64,000 nt of DNA from Sphingomonadales bacterium (lineage in GTDB: Bacteria; Pseudomonadota; Alphaproteobacteria; Sphingomonadales; Sphingomonadaceae). Location: assembly GCA_016721875.1 (NCBI GenBank), contig JADKHG010000001.1, forward strand, positions 1 through 64,000. Direction: 5' to 3'. The position numbers were made by a program, and so were the translations under genes. The notes below the pieces were generated by a model. The model ran no database searches, had not been told where the DNA came from, and saw only the letters and a program-made list of their open reading frames with translations. Position 1 is the first letter of the stretch; each line of letters opens with the position of its first letter. Of the stretch, positions 38,614-49,030 are shown piece by piece.

Positions 38614-39708
38614 CTAGGAAGCCACCTCAAGCACACCACGTTCGATCTGGTCGCGCTCGATGCTTTCAAACAGCGCCTTGAAATTGCCCTCGCCAAAGCC
38701 TTCGTCGCCGCGGCGCTGGATGAATTCGAAGAAGACAGGGCCTATTTCGGGCTGGGCGAAGATTTGCAACAACAGCCGCGGCGTGCCGCGCTCTGTGCTG
38801 CCATCGAGCAAGATACCGCGCGCTTTAAGTTCACCGACCGGCTCGCCATGTCCGGGAAGACGTTCGTCGAGCATCGCATAATAGGTGTCCGGCGGCGGGG
38901 TCATGAAGGTGACGCCCAGCTTCTTCAGATTGTCCCAGCAGGTTAGAAGATCGTCGCAGATGAGCGCGATATGCTGTATCCCCTCGCCATTATAGGCACG
39001 CAGATATTCCTCGATCTGCCCGCCACCGGCCTTGCCTTCTTCGTTCAAAGGAATGCGGATGCGGCCATCAGGCGCAGTCATCGCCTTGCTGGTGAGGCCA
39101 GTATATTCGCCCTTGATATCGAAATAGCGGATCTCGCGGAAGTTGAAGATCCGCTCATACCAGGCGGCCCAATGCGCCATTCGTCCGCCATAGACATTGT
39201 GGGTCAGATGGTCGATCCGCGTGAACCCTGCACCCGCCGGGAACTGCTCGACACCCGGCAGATAGACGAAATCAATGTCATAGATCGACAGCGCATCGGG
39301 GTTATCCAAAGTGGCATAACGATCAACCAGATAGATGAACGCTCCGCCAATCCCCTTGATCGCCGGGATGCGCAATTCCATCACCCCGGTCTTGCCTTCT
39401 ACCGGCTCGGCGCCACGCTTTACCGCTTCCGCATAGGCCTTGGCGGCATCTTTTACGCGGAAGGCCATTCCGCAGGCCGAGGCCCCATGTTCGGCGGCGA
39501 AATAGGCGGCGGGCGAACGCGGTTCATAGTTGGCGATCAGATTGATCTCCCCTTGCCGCCACAGATCGACATCCTTTGACCGGTGATGCGCGACGCGGGT
39601 GAAGCCCATGCTTTCAAACACCGGCTCCAGCAGGCCTTTTTTGGGGGCGGTGAATTCAACAAATTCAAAGCCGTCAAGGCCAAGGGGGTTTTCAAACAGG
39701 TCGGGCAT
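38614..39708 (-). CDS. hpd: 4-hydroxyphenylpyruvate dioxygenase
   Basis: Fe(II) enzyme converting 4-hydroxyphenylpyruvate to homogentisate. Intact, 364 residues, two VOC-type domains. Iron ligands: H167 in IDHLTHNV, H246 in GIQHIALI and E328 in FFEFIQRRG. Preceded by a well-formed promoter that overlaps a palindrome (39770-39798). The first gene of a unit with the VOC and fahA genes. Confidence 0.96.
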   Translation of the reverse strand: MPDLFENPLGLDGFEFVEFTAPKKGLLEPVFESMGFTRVAHHRSKDVDLWRQGEINLIANYEPRSPAAYFAAEHGASACGMAFRVKDAAKAYAEAVKRGAEPVEGKTGVMELRIPAIKGIGGAFIYLVDRYATLDNPDALSIYDIDFVYLPGVEQFPAGAGFTRIDHLTHNVYGGRMAHWAAWYERIFNFREIRYFDIKGEYTGLTSKAMTAPDGRIRIPLNEEGKAGGGQIEEYLRAYNGEGIQHIALICDDLLTCWDNLKKLGVTFMTPPPDTYYAMLDERLPGHGEPVGELKARGILLDGSTERGTPRLLLQIFAQPEIGPVFFEFIQRRGDEGFGEGNFKALFESIERDQIERGVLEVAS

Positions 39709-39727
39709 AAGGGCGGAAATCCAGCAA

Positions 39728-39744
39728 AGTTGACAAAGTTGACA
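39728..39744. repeat. Tandem AAAGTTGAC repeat in the hpd leader
   Basis: AAAGTTGAC twice in a row (within 39726-39743), between the hpd -10 box and its start codon. It could be an extra regulator site or chance. Confidence 0.35.
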
Positions 39745-39769
39745 CCAAGGAGAATGAGCGTCACGCTAT

Positions 39770-39798
39770 ATAGTATCAATTGTAACCAGTTTTGCCAA
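39770..39798 (-). promoter_or_regulatory. hpd promoter with overlapping MarR-type palindrome
   Basis: Minus strand: -35 TTGGCA (39798-39793), 17-base spacer, -10 TACTAT (39775-39770). The near-palindrome GTATCAATTGTAAC (39773-39786, two mismatched pairs) overlaps the -10 and spacer, a position suited to repression by the adjacent MarR-family protein. Regulator assignment is inference. Confidence 0.55.
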
Positions 39799-39821
39799 GC
39801 CGCGAATTAGAAGCGCGAAAA

Positions 39822-40286
39822 TCAGCCGAACCGCTTTTCCATTTCCGCTACCCGCTCACGCAATTTGGCGAGCATGTCTTCCAGCACCCGTGTCTGTTCA
39901 CCGCCCAAAATCTCTTCAATCTCGGCCTCGACTGACAGCGCCAGCGGCACAATCTGGTGATAGAGTTCGCGGCCCACATCGGTCAGCGCCAGATGGTGCG
40001 AGCGCCCGTCGCTTTCATTGGGTGCACGCGCGATGAGCCCGCGATCCACCAGTTCTTTCGACGCACGGTTCACCGTCACCTTGTCCATCTGCGTCAGGGT
40101 GACCAGATCGCGCTGCGTCGCTGAAGGACGCTCGCCGAGCACCGCCATCACCCGCCATTCGGGAATTTTCAGACCAAAACGTCCGCGATAGCTGCGCGCA
40201 ATCAGGTCGCTTACCGCGTTCGAGGTGATCGAAAGCTGGTAAGGCAGAAATTCGCTGAGCGTGAGTTTCGACTGCGGCATAAGCAA
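39822..40286 (-). CDS. MarR-family transcriptional regulator
   Basis: 154 residues with a winged helix: IPEWRVMAVLGERPSATQRD, LTQMDKVTVNRASKELVDRG (recognition helix) and RSHHLALTDVGREL (wing). It lies between the TonB receptor and hpd; it probably controls the tyrosine/homogentisate genes. A second ATG at 40280 is possible. Confidence 0.88.
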   Translation of the reverse strand: MLMPQSKLTLSEFLPYQLSITSNAVSDLIARSYRGRFGLKIPEWRVMAVLGERPSATQRDLVTLTQMDKVTVNRASKELVDRGLIARAPNESDGRSHHLALTDVGRELYHQIVPLALSVEAEIEEILGGEQTRVLEDMLAKLRERVAEMEKRFG

Positions 40287-40289
40287 ACG

Positions 40290-42393
40290 CTAGTCAAAAT
40301 TGTAACGGACGCCAAGCCAAAGCGTGCGGGGATTGGCGCGTTCGATGATACCGGTCGAAGATATCGCCGCCTCGACGCGGGCGTTGAAAATGTTTTCACC
40401 GCGCAGGTCGATGCGCAATCGCTCGCTGAGGTCGTATCCTAGCCCGATATCTGCTGTTAAAGCATCGCCGAGAGAACGGATGTTTGCATCATCTTCTGAC
40501 TGCTTGCCGATATAGCGCAGCGTGGCATCACCATGAAAGCCATCTACCTTCCAACTAGCCCCGACCCGACCCGCATGCTTCGGGACCTGAGCCGGACGCA
40601 AACCATCAAGCATCAACGCCACGACCGATCCCCGCACCCGTGCGTCGACAAAGGCATAGCCGAGATTCAGGACAATTTCGCGAGACAGATCAATGCTGGC
40701 ATCAAACTCTACCCCCTTCGAGCGGATGGAATCGAGATTTTGTCGTTGCCTGTACACGCCGCCTTCGGCAACAAAACCGACACTAGGAAACAGGCCCGGC
40801 CCCTGCCCCAGCGTTACATTGGCAATCGCGTCGTCCAGCCTGTTATAGAAAAGGTCAATCCAATCTCGGCCTTGTCCAGATTGCTTTCCAGCTTGACCTG
40901 CCCGCCGACCATCGTTTCGGGGCCAGCGCCTCGTTCGCCGCAGTTGCATCGGCTCCCAGACGGAAAGGCCGGTATAATTCGTTGAGCGTGGGCAGTCGCC
41001 AGCCGCGATAGGCGGACAGTTTGAGCCGCACCGGATCGGCAAACCACCAATTGACTGCGGCCCGACCGGTCCATTGCCATCCGCTGCGATCAGAAAAACG
41101 ATCATCCGAACGCACAGTGCCGCCAATGTTGGTTTCCAGCCGCCGACCATTGCGGATCGACCAGTGATCAACTCGCCCCGATATCGCAAGATTCACCCGA
41201 TCCGCATCGGCGGACCATTCGGCGTAGCCGCCGATGGTTTCGGTCAAGCCCCCCGCATCGCGGCTGCGCGTCGGTGCGCCTGCGACGAAATTGGAATTTT
41301 CACGCGTCTTTCCGCTGGTGCGCCGCCAGTCGAGGCCAAGCCGTAATTCTCGGTCATTGTAAAAGCCGCCTTCAATCGGACGGACTTCAAAGCGCGCACC
41401 CAGTCCCGTTGACGGCACCGCATATTGGTCCAACGTCGGCGTCACCGTTGCCCGGTCAGCCGAAACTGCCCCGAATTCCGAAGCAAACTCCCGCAGTTGC
41501 GCATAGGCGAGCAGCATCGAAGACATGCCACCGATATCCTTCAGCACGCGGAAGCTGGCATCGGCACCGCTGTTGCGGTTGTCCGAAAAGGGTAAGCCGC
41601 GCGAACGGCGGTCGTCAAACGCCCGGATCGCCGCTTCGATCCGCCCTATGTCTCCGACGTGCGTCACAAAACGCGCGCCCATTCCATAGCTTTGATAGGC
41701 GGCAGGTCCATCTGCCAACCCACGTTTCCCGGCGAGGATCGGCACAAAACCATCACCCCGGCTGTAATTGCCGGTTACCGTAATGTCGCCTTCACCTGCA
41801 TCGAGGCTGAGATGCGCATCGGCATCGACGCTGTTGCGCGACCCATAGGCCAGAGAAGCGTGGCTACCGCCACGCCTGGTAGATATCTGGATCGTTCCCG
41901 CCAAGGCCCCTGGTCCGTCGGCCCCGCTGCCGCCACCGTCGATGATCCGCATCCCTTTTAGATACAGAGAGTCGAATGCCGTCCAGTTGACCCAGCCACC
42001 AAAAGGGTCAGATTGCGGAACGCCGTCAAGGATAAGCAGAGTCCTGCTTGCCGCATTGCCTCCCATCCCCCTTGCGGTCAGACCCTGGCTGGTCGGATTT
42101 GCCGAACGAGCGTCACTGCGGCGGAATTGTTGCCAGCCGGGAAGGTCGCGCACGATATTCTCAACACGCTGCCCGGTACCCTGATCCGGTTCCCAAATGT
42201 AGCGGACGGGATCGGCTCTGTCCGACAGCGGCTTTCCCAAAACGCCACCTTCGACAACAATATAGTCCCGTGGCCCATTGTGGATCAGCAAGATTTCATT
42301 GCCTGCTGCCTCTTCGCCCTGCTCCTCAACCTCTTGTGCGGCAAGCGGTGTAGCCAAACCCGCCAGCGAGGCAAACATAAGCGAATGTCGCAT
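40290..42393 (-). CDS. TonB-dependent receptor in the tyrosine-degradation cluster (two frameshifts)
   Basis: About 700 residues reconstructed. Signal peptide (cleaved after LAAQ, about 20), plug domain with VRDLPGWQQFRRSD, GLTARGMGGNAASRTLLILD and GALAGTIQISTRRGG, and a barrel ending in RTLWLGVRYNFD. The frame breaks near 40922 and 40855. The ATG overlaps the maiA stop (TGATG), and marR starts 4 bases after its stop, so it is translationally tied to catabolic and regulatory genes. The substrate may be an aromatic compound, peptide or metal; unknown. Confidence 0.85.
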
Positions 42394-43022
42394 CAGGGTT
42401 TCACCGCCTCCGGAGCCGCCTTGGCAAAAGCCTCTATCTCCCGCAGCGCTGCATCAATCCGCACCAGCTTGGGAAACGCCTCCAGCGGTGTCTCAAACCG
42501 CCGGGCATTGGCCATTTGCGGAACGAGGCAAACATCGGCCAGATTGGGCTGCGCGCCGCCGAACAGCCAGGTTTCGGGGGCCATTGACTCCAATGCAGTG
42601 AACCCTTCGATGATCCAATGGCGATACCAGTCATCAACCGCCGCCTGTTCCTGCCCCATGTTGCCCTGCAGATATTTGAGCACGCGCAGATTGTTGATCG
42701 GGTGGATGTCGGCGGCAATGATCAGCGACTGCGCGAGCGTTTTTGCGCGCTCCGCTGGATTGGAGGATACCATGCGCGGCTCGCGAAATTTGGCATCGAG
42801 ATAATCGATGATCGCCAGACTTTGCGTCAGGTCGTGCCCATCGATTGACAGCATGGGCACAAAGCCCTGCGGATTGCGTTCCAGATACCCCTCCGCGCGA
42901 TGCTCGCCATCGATCAGGCTGACAGGCACCGATCGATACGCAACGCCTTTCAAGTTGAGGGCAATACGCACGCGGTAGCTGGCTGACGACCGCCAATAAT
43001 CATATAGGATCACTTCGCTCAT
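42393..43022 (-). CDS. maiA: Maleylacetoacetate isomerase
   Basis: Glutathione-dependent zeta-class GST that isomerises maleylacetoacetate to fumarylacetoacetate. 209 residues: SSASYRVRIALNLKGV (the SSCSxRVRIAL loop, here with Ala), NPQGFVPML, LTQSLAIIDYLD and DIHPINNLRVLKYL. The Cys-to-Ala change in the loop is worth noting; the Ser residues remain. First gene of the catabolic block. Confidence 0.92.
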   Translation of the reverse strand: MSEVILYDYWRSSASYRVRIALNLKGVAYRSVPVSLIDGEHRAEGYLERNPQGFVPMLSIDGHDLTQSLAIIDYLDAKFREPRMVSSNPAERAKTLAQSLIIAADIHPINNLRVLKYLQGNMGQEQAAVDDWYRHWIIEGFTALESMAPETWLFGGAQPNLADVCLVPQMANARRFETPLEAFPKLVRIDAALREIEAFAKAAPEAVKP

Positions 43023-43053
43023 GCCCCGCGCGGTAGCATGAGCGCTGCAGCTT

Positions 43054-43329
43054 TCAAAGCGGCGTTGAGGGAACCGCCTGGGGCTTGCGGCGAACCCCGG
43101 TCAGCCCCGGCCCAAGTTCGACCAATATCCGGTCACAGCGGTAGAGCAGCTCCATATAGCCGCGCAAAAGCTCCGGCTTGTCCTTCCAGTAACCGCTCGC
43201 ATATTGCGCCGTCATAGCGTCGCGCAGCCGATCACGCGCCTCGCGGATCTCGGCGTTGCTCCCCTGCCGCAGACGATCGCGCAGGCAACAGGCCTGTATG
43301 TAAAGTCCGGCAGAAATCCTGTCCGCCAT
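43054..43329 (-). CDS. Hypothetical protein, 91 residues
   Basis: From MADRISAGLYIQACCLRDRL, mostly alpha-helical and charged, ending in a Pro-rich tail. No membrane segment or known domain. A longer start at 43389 is open but looks unlikely. It is between maiA and an ABC permease on the same strand. Codon usage resembles neighbours, the main support for it being real. Confidence 0.5.
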   Translation of the reverse strand: MADRISAGLYIQACCLRDRLRQGSNAEIREARDRLRDAMTAQYASGYWKDKPELLRGYMELLYRCDRILVELGPGLTGVRRKPQAVPSTPL

Positions 43330-43422
43330 CGCATTTCTCCGCCAAAACGAGAAACGCCTATAGTACGAGAATTGCCCAATCCGCGTCACGCGAAGGCTGG
43401 TTCGTTACGGAGCGAACTGCCC

Positions 43423-44265
43423 CTATGCCTTCAATTTCCAGCCGGAACGGAGCAGAAAGTAGCAGATTAATACAAGAACGATGTTCAGCACGATCAACAC
43501 GACACTTCCCAACATAATGTCCGAATCGGTTTTGCCTAGAAAGCCATAGCGGAAGCCCGAAATGACATAGAAAAACGGATTGGCGTGGCTGACCGCCTGA
43601 AAAGATGGCGCAAGCTTGTCCACCGAGTAGAATGTGCCGGAAAGCAGCGACAACGGTGCGATAACGAAATTGGTGACCGCGGAATTGTGATCAAATTTCT
43701 CCGCCCAGATTGAGGTCAGCACACCCAGCAGCGACACCATCGCCGAACCGAGCAGCCCGAACCAAAGAACGATTGCCGGATGTTGCGGCATCACATGCAC
43801 CCCCGGCCAGAACAGCATCACAAACCAGATGGTCGCGCCGACGAAAAAGGCGCGGGTCATCGCGGCACCCACCATTGCCACCAGCAACTCGCCATTGGAC
43901 AGGGGCGGCATCAGATAATCGACAATCGTCCCCTGTATCTTGCCCGCCAGCAACGAAAAGCTGGAATTGGCAAAGGCGTTTTGTAGCATTCCCATCATGA
44001 TCAGGCCGGGGGCGATGAAATCGGCGAAGGGAACGCCCATCACTTGCGCGCCGCCGCGCCCAAGTGCGACCGTAAAAATGACCAGAAACAGCAAGGTGGT
44101 AATCGATGGCGCCCAAATCGTCTGCAATTGCACCTTCATGAAGCGCCGCACTTCTTTGAAGTACAGCGTTTTCAATCCGACCCAATTGACGCCTGAAATG
44201 GTTCTTTCGACCCCTAAAGCTTGCGGATTGGGGGCATCGTCACTAGATTTGCTCTGGATAGTCAT
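43423..44265 (-). CDS. ABC-2 type transporter permease
   Basis: 280 residues with six membrane segments. Family pattern: TLYFKEVRRFMKVQLQTIWA at the start, FADFIAPGLIMMGMLQNAFA, LLSGTFYSVDKLAP and FYVISGFRYGFLG. Resembles the YadH/NodJ permease group for polysaccharide or drug export. No matching ATPase gene is adjacent on the same strand. Start chosen at MTIQSKSSDD, since the open upstream frame would cross the divergent gcrA gene. Confidence 0.85.
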   Translation of the reverse strand: MTIQSKSSDDAPNPQALGVERTISGVNWVGLKTLYFKEVRRFMKVQLQTIWAPSITTLLFLVIFTVALGRGGAQVMGVPFADFIAPGLIMMGMLQNAFANSSFSLLAGKIQGTIVDYLMPPLSNGELLVAMVGAAMTRAFFVGATIWFVMLFWPGVHVMPQHPAIVLWFGLLGSAMVSLLGVLTSIWAEKFDHNSAVTNFVIAPLSLLSGTFYSVDKLAPSFQAVSHANPFFYVISGFRYGFLGKTDSDIMLGSVVLIVLNIVLVLICYFLLRSGWKLKA

Positions 44266-44359
44266 CGCGCAATCGACTACGGCCTTGCCTTTCTCGCGGC
44301 AAGCCGCTTTTGCAGAACCTGCAAATTCGCCCGCGCAGCAGATATTTTTTGGAGCAAAC

Positions 44360-45002
44360 ATGGCCTGGACCGACGAACGGATCGAGCGACTGAGGACAAT
44401 GTGGGAAAACGGCCTGACCGCCAGCCAGATCGCCGATGATCTGGGTGGAGTCAGCCGCAATGCCGTAATTGGCAAGGCGCACCGCCTTGGCCTGAAAGCG
44501 CGTCCTTCGCCGGTGAAGGCCAACGACGACGAAACAAAGCCAGCAGCCAAGCCCAAGGTAAAGGCAGCAGAAAAACCTGCCGCACCGCGCGCCTGTACCG
44601 GCCCCTGCCGCATCGAACCGGCCTATTGCTGCAGCACCAATGGCACCGCGTCCGCAATCGGACCTGCCCAAAATCGTTTCTATCGGACCGGGTGGCTTTT
44701 TGCGTCAGGGACCCGGCGACCAACAGGCACCGATTCCCCCTGCCCCGCCACGTCGATTGGTTCCGGCCAAGCCCAGCCCCGAAATCGCCGACAAGACGAG
44801 CTTGCTCGACCTGTCGGAGCGCATCTGCCGCTGGCCGATGGGGCATCCGGGTGAGCCCGATTTCCATTTCTGTGGCGAAGCGGTGAACCCAGGCTTCCCC
44901 TATTGCGTCGAACATTGCGGCCGCGCCTATCAGGCGCAACTGCCTCGCGGCGTGCGTCGTCCGCCGCCGCCCATGCCCTTTGGCGGACCCCGCGTTCGTT
45001 AA
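44360..45002 (+). CDS. gcrA: Cell-cycle regulator GcrA (one frameshift)
   Basis: GcrA binds sigma70 RNA polymerase at methylated GANTC promoters and controls the alphaproteobacterial cell cycle. About 213 residues reconstructed. The N-terminal helix-turn-helix MAWTDERIERLRTMWENGLT with SQIADDLGGVSRNAVIGKAH is diagnostic. A Lys/Ala/Pro linker follows, then C-terminal RICRWPMGHPGEPDFHFCG and FPYCVEHCGRAY. The frame breaks near 44622. Ribosome site GGAG 6 bases before the ATG. Confidence 0.93.
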
Positions 45003-45023
45003 TCGCGTTTGGGCCAGCGTAAC

Positions 45024-45416
45024 ATGGCCAGCCGCCCGCATCCTTTTGCTGAGCTGATCGATCTTGCCGTCACCCCGGACGGCAAGGGCGAAAGTGTCGC
45101 TTCGCTTGTCGTCGATCAAAAGCATATGAACCCGCACGGTGTGGTGCATGGCGCTGTGATCTATGCGCTTGCCGATACCGGTATGGGAGCAGCACTCTAT
45201 CCGACGCTGGAGGCAGGTCAGGCCTGCGCAACCATTGAAATCAAGATCAGCTATTTTCGGCCAGTGTCTGGCGGGAAATTACGCTGCGCCACACAGGTCG
45301 ACAATAAAGGCCGCAACATCGCCCATTTGACTTCCCGGATCGAACTTGACGGGAAACTCGTGGCGCTCGCTACCGGGAGCTTTGCCATTTTGGCAGCGCC
45401 CCCGGTATCGCGCTAG
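45024..45416 (+). CDS. PaaI-type hotdog thioesterase
   Basis: 130 residues with the hotdog pattern NPHGVVHGAVIYALADTGMG and the strand EIKISYFRPVSGGKLRC. Probably hydrolyses acyl- or aryl-CoA; substrate unknown. A TTG start 15 bases upstream is possible. Starts 21 bases after gcrA. Confidence 0.83.
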   Translation: MASRPHPFAELIDLAVTPDGKGESVASLVVDQKHMNPHGVVHGAVIYALADTGMGAALYPTLEAGQACATIEIKISYFRPVSGGKLRCATQVDNKGRNIAHLTSRIELDGKLVALATGSFAILAAPPVSR

Positions 45417-45424
45417 ACCGCTTA

Positions 45425-48400
45425 TTAACCCGTCACATCGATAACATTATCGTCCGAATTGCGGTCGATGTAGAAATTATACGAGTCGATCCCCGCAAAT
45501 TTGGGTTTGGTTTTCGAGGTGACGACAATTTGTTGCTTGCCGTTTTTCACCGGCCGGCGCTCGATCGCGATCACATCCTTTTTGCCAAAGGCACCAATTC
45601 CGGGACGTTCGTTGAACAGGCCGATTTCAATTGCTTAGGACAGCCCAGCTTCTTTCTCAACGCCCTTTTCATCGGCATAATATTTCTGCGCTTCGACGGT
45701 GATTGTGGTTTGCCACAGGCCGTCCCTGCCCTTCACGGCCTTGGCTTCCTTGGCCTTCAGGTCATAGACGGTGATTTTTTCGAACAGATCGGTGATCAGC
45801 GCCTGTTGTTCGGGCGTTTTGGCTTCCTTGCGCAGTTCGGCAATCAGATCGACCGAACGATGATAGGGCGCGCCTTTGAATTTCCACGTCTGGATGAAGC
45901 GCGATAGCGCACGGTTGACAGCATCTTCGCCCAGCCTTTCTTGCAACAGGTAAAACACCAGACTGCCCTTGCGATAATGGACATAGCCCTGATTCTCGAC
46001 GCGGTAGAGCGGCTGCTCGCCCACAGCTTCGCCCTTTGCGACCGTCCAGATAGCTGTCGAGTTCGAACTTCAGGAAGCGACGGATCTTGTCCTGGCCGTA
46101 TAGTTTCTTCATCACCATCAGCGCCGAATATTGCGCAAGCGTTTCCGATGTGACCGTCTGCCCCTGCATATCCGCACCGACCACCTGATGCGCCCAATAT
46201 TGGTGGGCAAGCTCATGTGCGGTGATGTAGGTTACATAGTCGATCGATTCCGGATCGGTGACATCGGCGGCAAAGCCCACGCTTTCGGAATAGGGCATGG
46301 TGCCCGCAAAGGCCTGCGCAAAACTTTGATAGCCGGGAAATTCGATGATGCGGGCGTGATCGAACTGATAGGGTCCGAAATTCGCCTGATAATAATCGAG
46401 CCCGACCTCCAGCGCCTTCAACATCTTTGGAACGTTCCAGTCATGACGCGCGTCGTGATAGATCGACAGTTTCACGCCCTTGTGCGTGCGTTCGGTCAGC
46501 TTGTAGCGCGCGGACTGGATCGACAGGAAATTGTGGATCGGTGCGCTTGACACGAAATGGGCAGTGCGGCGGCCCTCCTTCGTTTGATCCGCGACCTTAC
46601 GTCCCGGTGCAATCGGTGTCTGATCGGCATCAGTCGTGACGGTAATGTCAGACATGACCCAGTCGGTGCGCACATAATTTTCGCGCGTTGCTGACATATC
46701 CTCCAGTTTCGCCATCCGCAATTCAGCGGCAGCCCCTGCCGCCGCCGCTGGGTCCGATCCTCGAGCACGCCGCCGCGGTTCATGCCGATTATTGGCGCGA
46801 ATTCGCGATTGTTGATGAAGGTGCCGTTGAGGTTGACCGATGTGTCCGGCGCGCCGTTGCGAAAGCCGCGATGCCAGATCTGTGACTTGAACTTCAGTTC
46901 GGCCTCAGCGCCCGGGGCCAGCGGCTGGTCAAATCGGAATATCCGGTAACCGAACTCCTTGTCGTCCTTGATCAGCTTTGCCCCAGCAAGATCCAGTTGG
47001 CTGAACTTTGTGTCGCGCCCGCCCTGCCGCACATGCACCTCGGAAATCGGCAAGGCGGTTTCGTTGCGCATCGCATAGCTACCCACCACCTCGAAACGGC
47101 GCTCCTTGGGGAAGATTTGCGCGTCAACCTTTACGGTTTTGACCGTCGGGCGGGGCAGATTTTCATATTTGAGATATTTCTTCTCATAATCCGCCTGCCA
47201 TTTCTCCGCCTGGTCGCTGGTTTCGTAGCGGTTGAGAATCTTGATATTATAATAGGCATAAGCCCCCGTGCCGACCATTGCGGTGACAGCCGCGCCAATC
47301 AGCAAGAGCGGGCCACCACGCAAACCTGAGCGGATGCGCTTCAGCCGACTGCGCCAGCGCGTATCCGTCCCGCGCGGCCAGACAAGGTGAGCAATCACCA
47401 GCAGGATGGCGGAAAATGCGAGCCAATAGCCCCAGAACACCCACGCACCAGAAATGAATCCGCCCGAACCGTTCATGTCGCTCAGCGGAATTCCGGGACT
47501 GCCGCTATAGTCGTACAATGCATTGGAATAGCCCATATTTCGCATGAAGATACGGGCGATGAACCAGACGAGGAACAGCCCCCAACCGACATATTTGTTG
47601 GGGCTTAACGCCTGGAAAAACACAGCGAGGATCGCGATCAACAACATATCCACTGTGACAGGTACGATGAACCAACTGAAATAGCTGGCAATGCCGAATT
47701 CGGATGCGCCCTTGATCAGCTGGAATACCAACCCGGTGCACATCCCCACCAGATTGATCAACAACAGCACCGTGAAAATCGCCAACACCTTGGGTATGGT
47801 GATGACCCAGTTGGCCGTCGGCGTTGAATCGATAATTTCACCAATCTTCACATCGCGTTCGCGCCACACCAGTTCGCCGCCATAGAATACCGCAATGATC
47901 ATCAGGAATATCCCAAATCCAGCAATGATAGTACCAATGATCTGGGCGGTCAGCGGATAGGATGGTGTTCCAAAGGTGGTCTGGGTAAACCACAGACCCG
48001 CACCTGTGTTGATCACGGCGAGCAACAAAAGCACGATCAACCCGGGACTGCGCAAACCTGCATAATCTCTGTCTTCAGCCGGATCATGAATTGTGCGCGA
48101 GTCGTGCTGCTGTCAAAGCGCTGCGAGAAGGCAGAAGAAACCACAGCTTGGGGTGTCGGCTCAGAGGCGTCGCCATTCTGCATCAAAGCCAGCTTTTTCA
48201 GGCGGCGTTTTGAAGGCGCGCGTTCTGCCATCGAAAAACGCCAATAGGTCAGCGCCAGCAGGATTGCCGCTAAGGCGATGACAAAAATGCGGTTGAACAG
48301 CAGCACGCCTTCCAACGGCAGCAGCGTGCTGTTCATATCTGCCGCGGTCCAATAGCGTGTGGCTTCGGATATCGCGCCAAAGCCGAATGGCTCATATTGC

Positions 48401-49017
48401 GCCATGAGCTGCCGATATTCGATCTGCGACCCGAATATGGTCGAAACGATCAAATAGCCCATCACCAGAATGACGACGCCGATATAGCTCCACAGCATTG
48501 ATCGCGTGATAGTAGCCAGCCCGAACAGCAGGCTGCTAGACAGCAGGATATTGGGAATGGCGATGACAAGATATGGCCACAGATAATAAACGGGATTTTG
48601 CGGCCCTACCGTTTCGGGATCCACCCACGGCATCATCGAGCCGCAAAGCATTCCGAAAGGCACAGCAAGATAGCCCAGCAACGCGACAGCAAGCCCGCCA
48701 AGAAACCGCCCCGACACATAGTTGCGCTTGCCGATTGCCGTAGCCTTTACAATGGGGCCAAAGCCGGTGGTATCATCGCGCACGATCGCATTGGCGACAA
48801 AGGAAGTGATAACAAACAGGTAAAATATCGAAGCCGCGCCGGTCATAGCCGCAATAGCGAAGGGCGCATTTTCGTGCACTGTTCCGGGCGTTCCGATACT
48901 CACATTTTCGCTTGCAGTGACACCGAAACCCAACAGGAAAAACAGAAAGAGCGATACCCAGAATACCGGATTACGCAGCTGATAGCGCAGTTCAAAGCGC
49001 GCGACATTAAAGAGCAT
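45425..49017 (-). CDS. ABC-2 permease / M1-family aminopeptidase fusion protein (three frameshifts, one in-frame stop)
   Basis: About 1,197 residues reconstructed. The first 600 hold two sets of ABC-2 membrane segments (starts MLFNVARFELRYQLRNPVFW; second set from RSPGLIVLLLLAVINTG). The second half is an M1 metallopeptidase: GTMPYSESVGF, zinc motif HELAH near residue 934 and the third ligand Glu in TSETLAQYSA. Frame breaks near 48060, 46735 and 46042; a TAA at 45637-45635 interrupts the frame, which stays coding (AIEIGLFNERPGIGAFG) up to 45425. The fusion architecture is known in sphingomonads; substrate and function are not established. Its ATPase follows upstream. Confidence 0.88.
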
Positions 49018-49030
49018 GGTTCAACTCCCC

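Noticed and set aside
43940..44360. Extension of GcrA upstream
   Set aside because: The frame is open but antisense to the ABC permease; GcrA has a conserved MAWTDE start at 44360 with a ribosome site.
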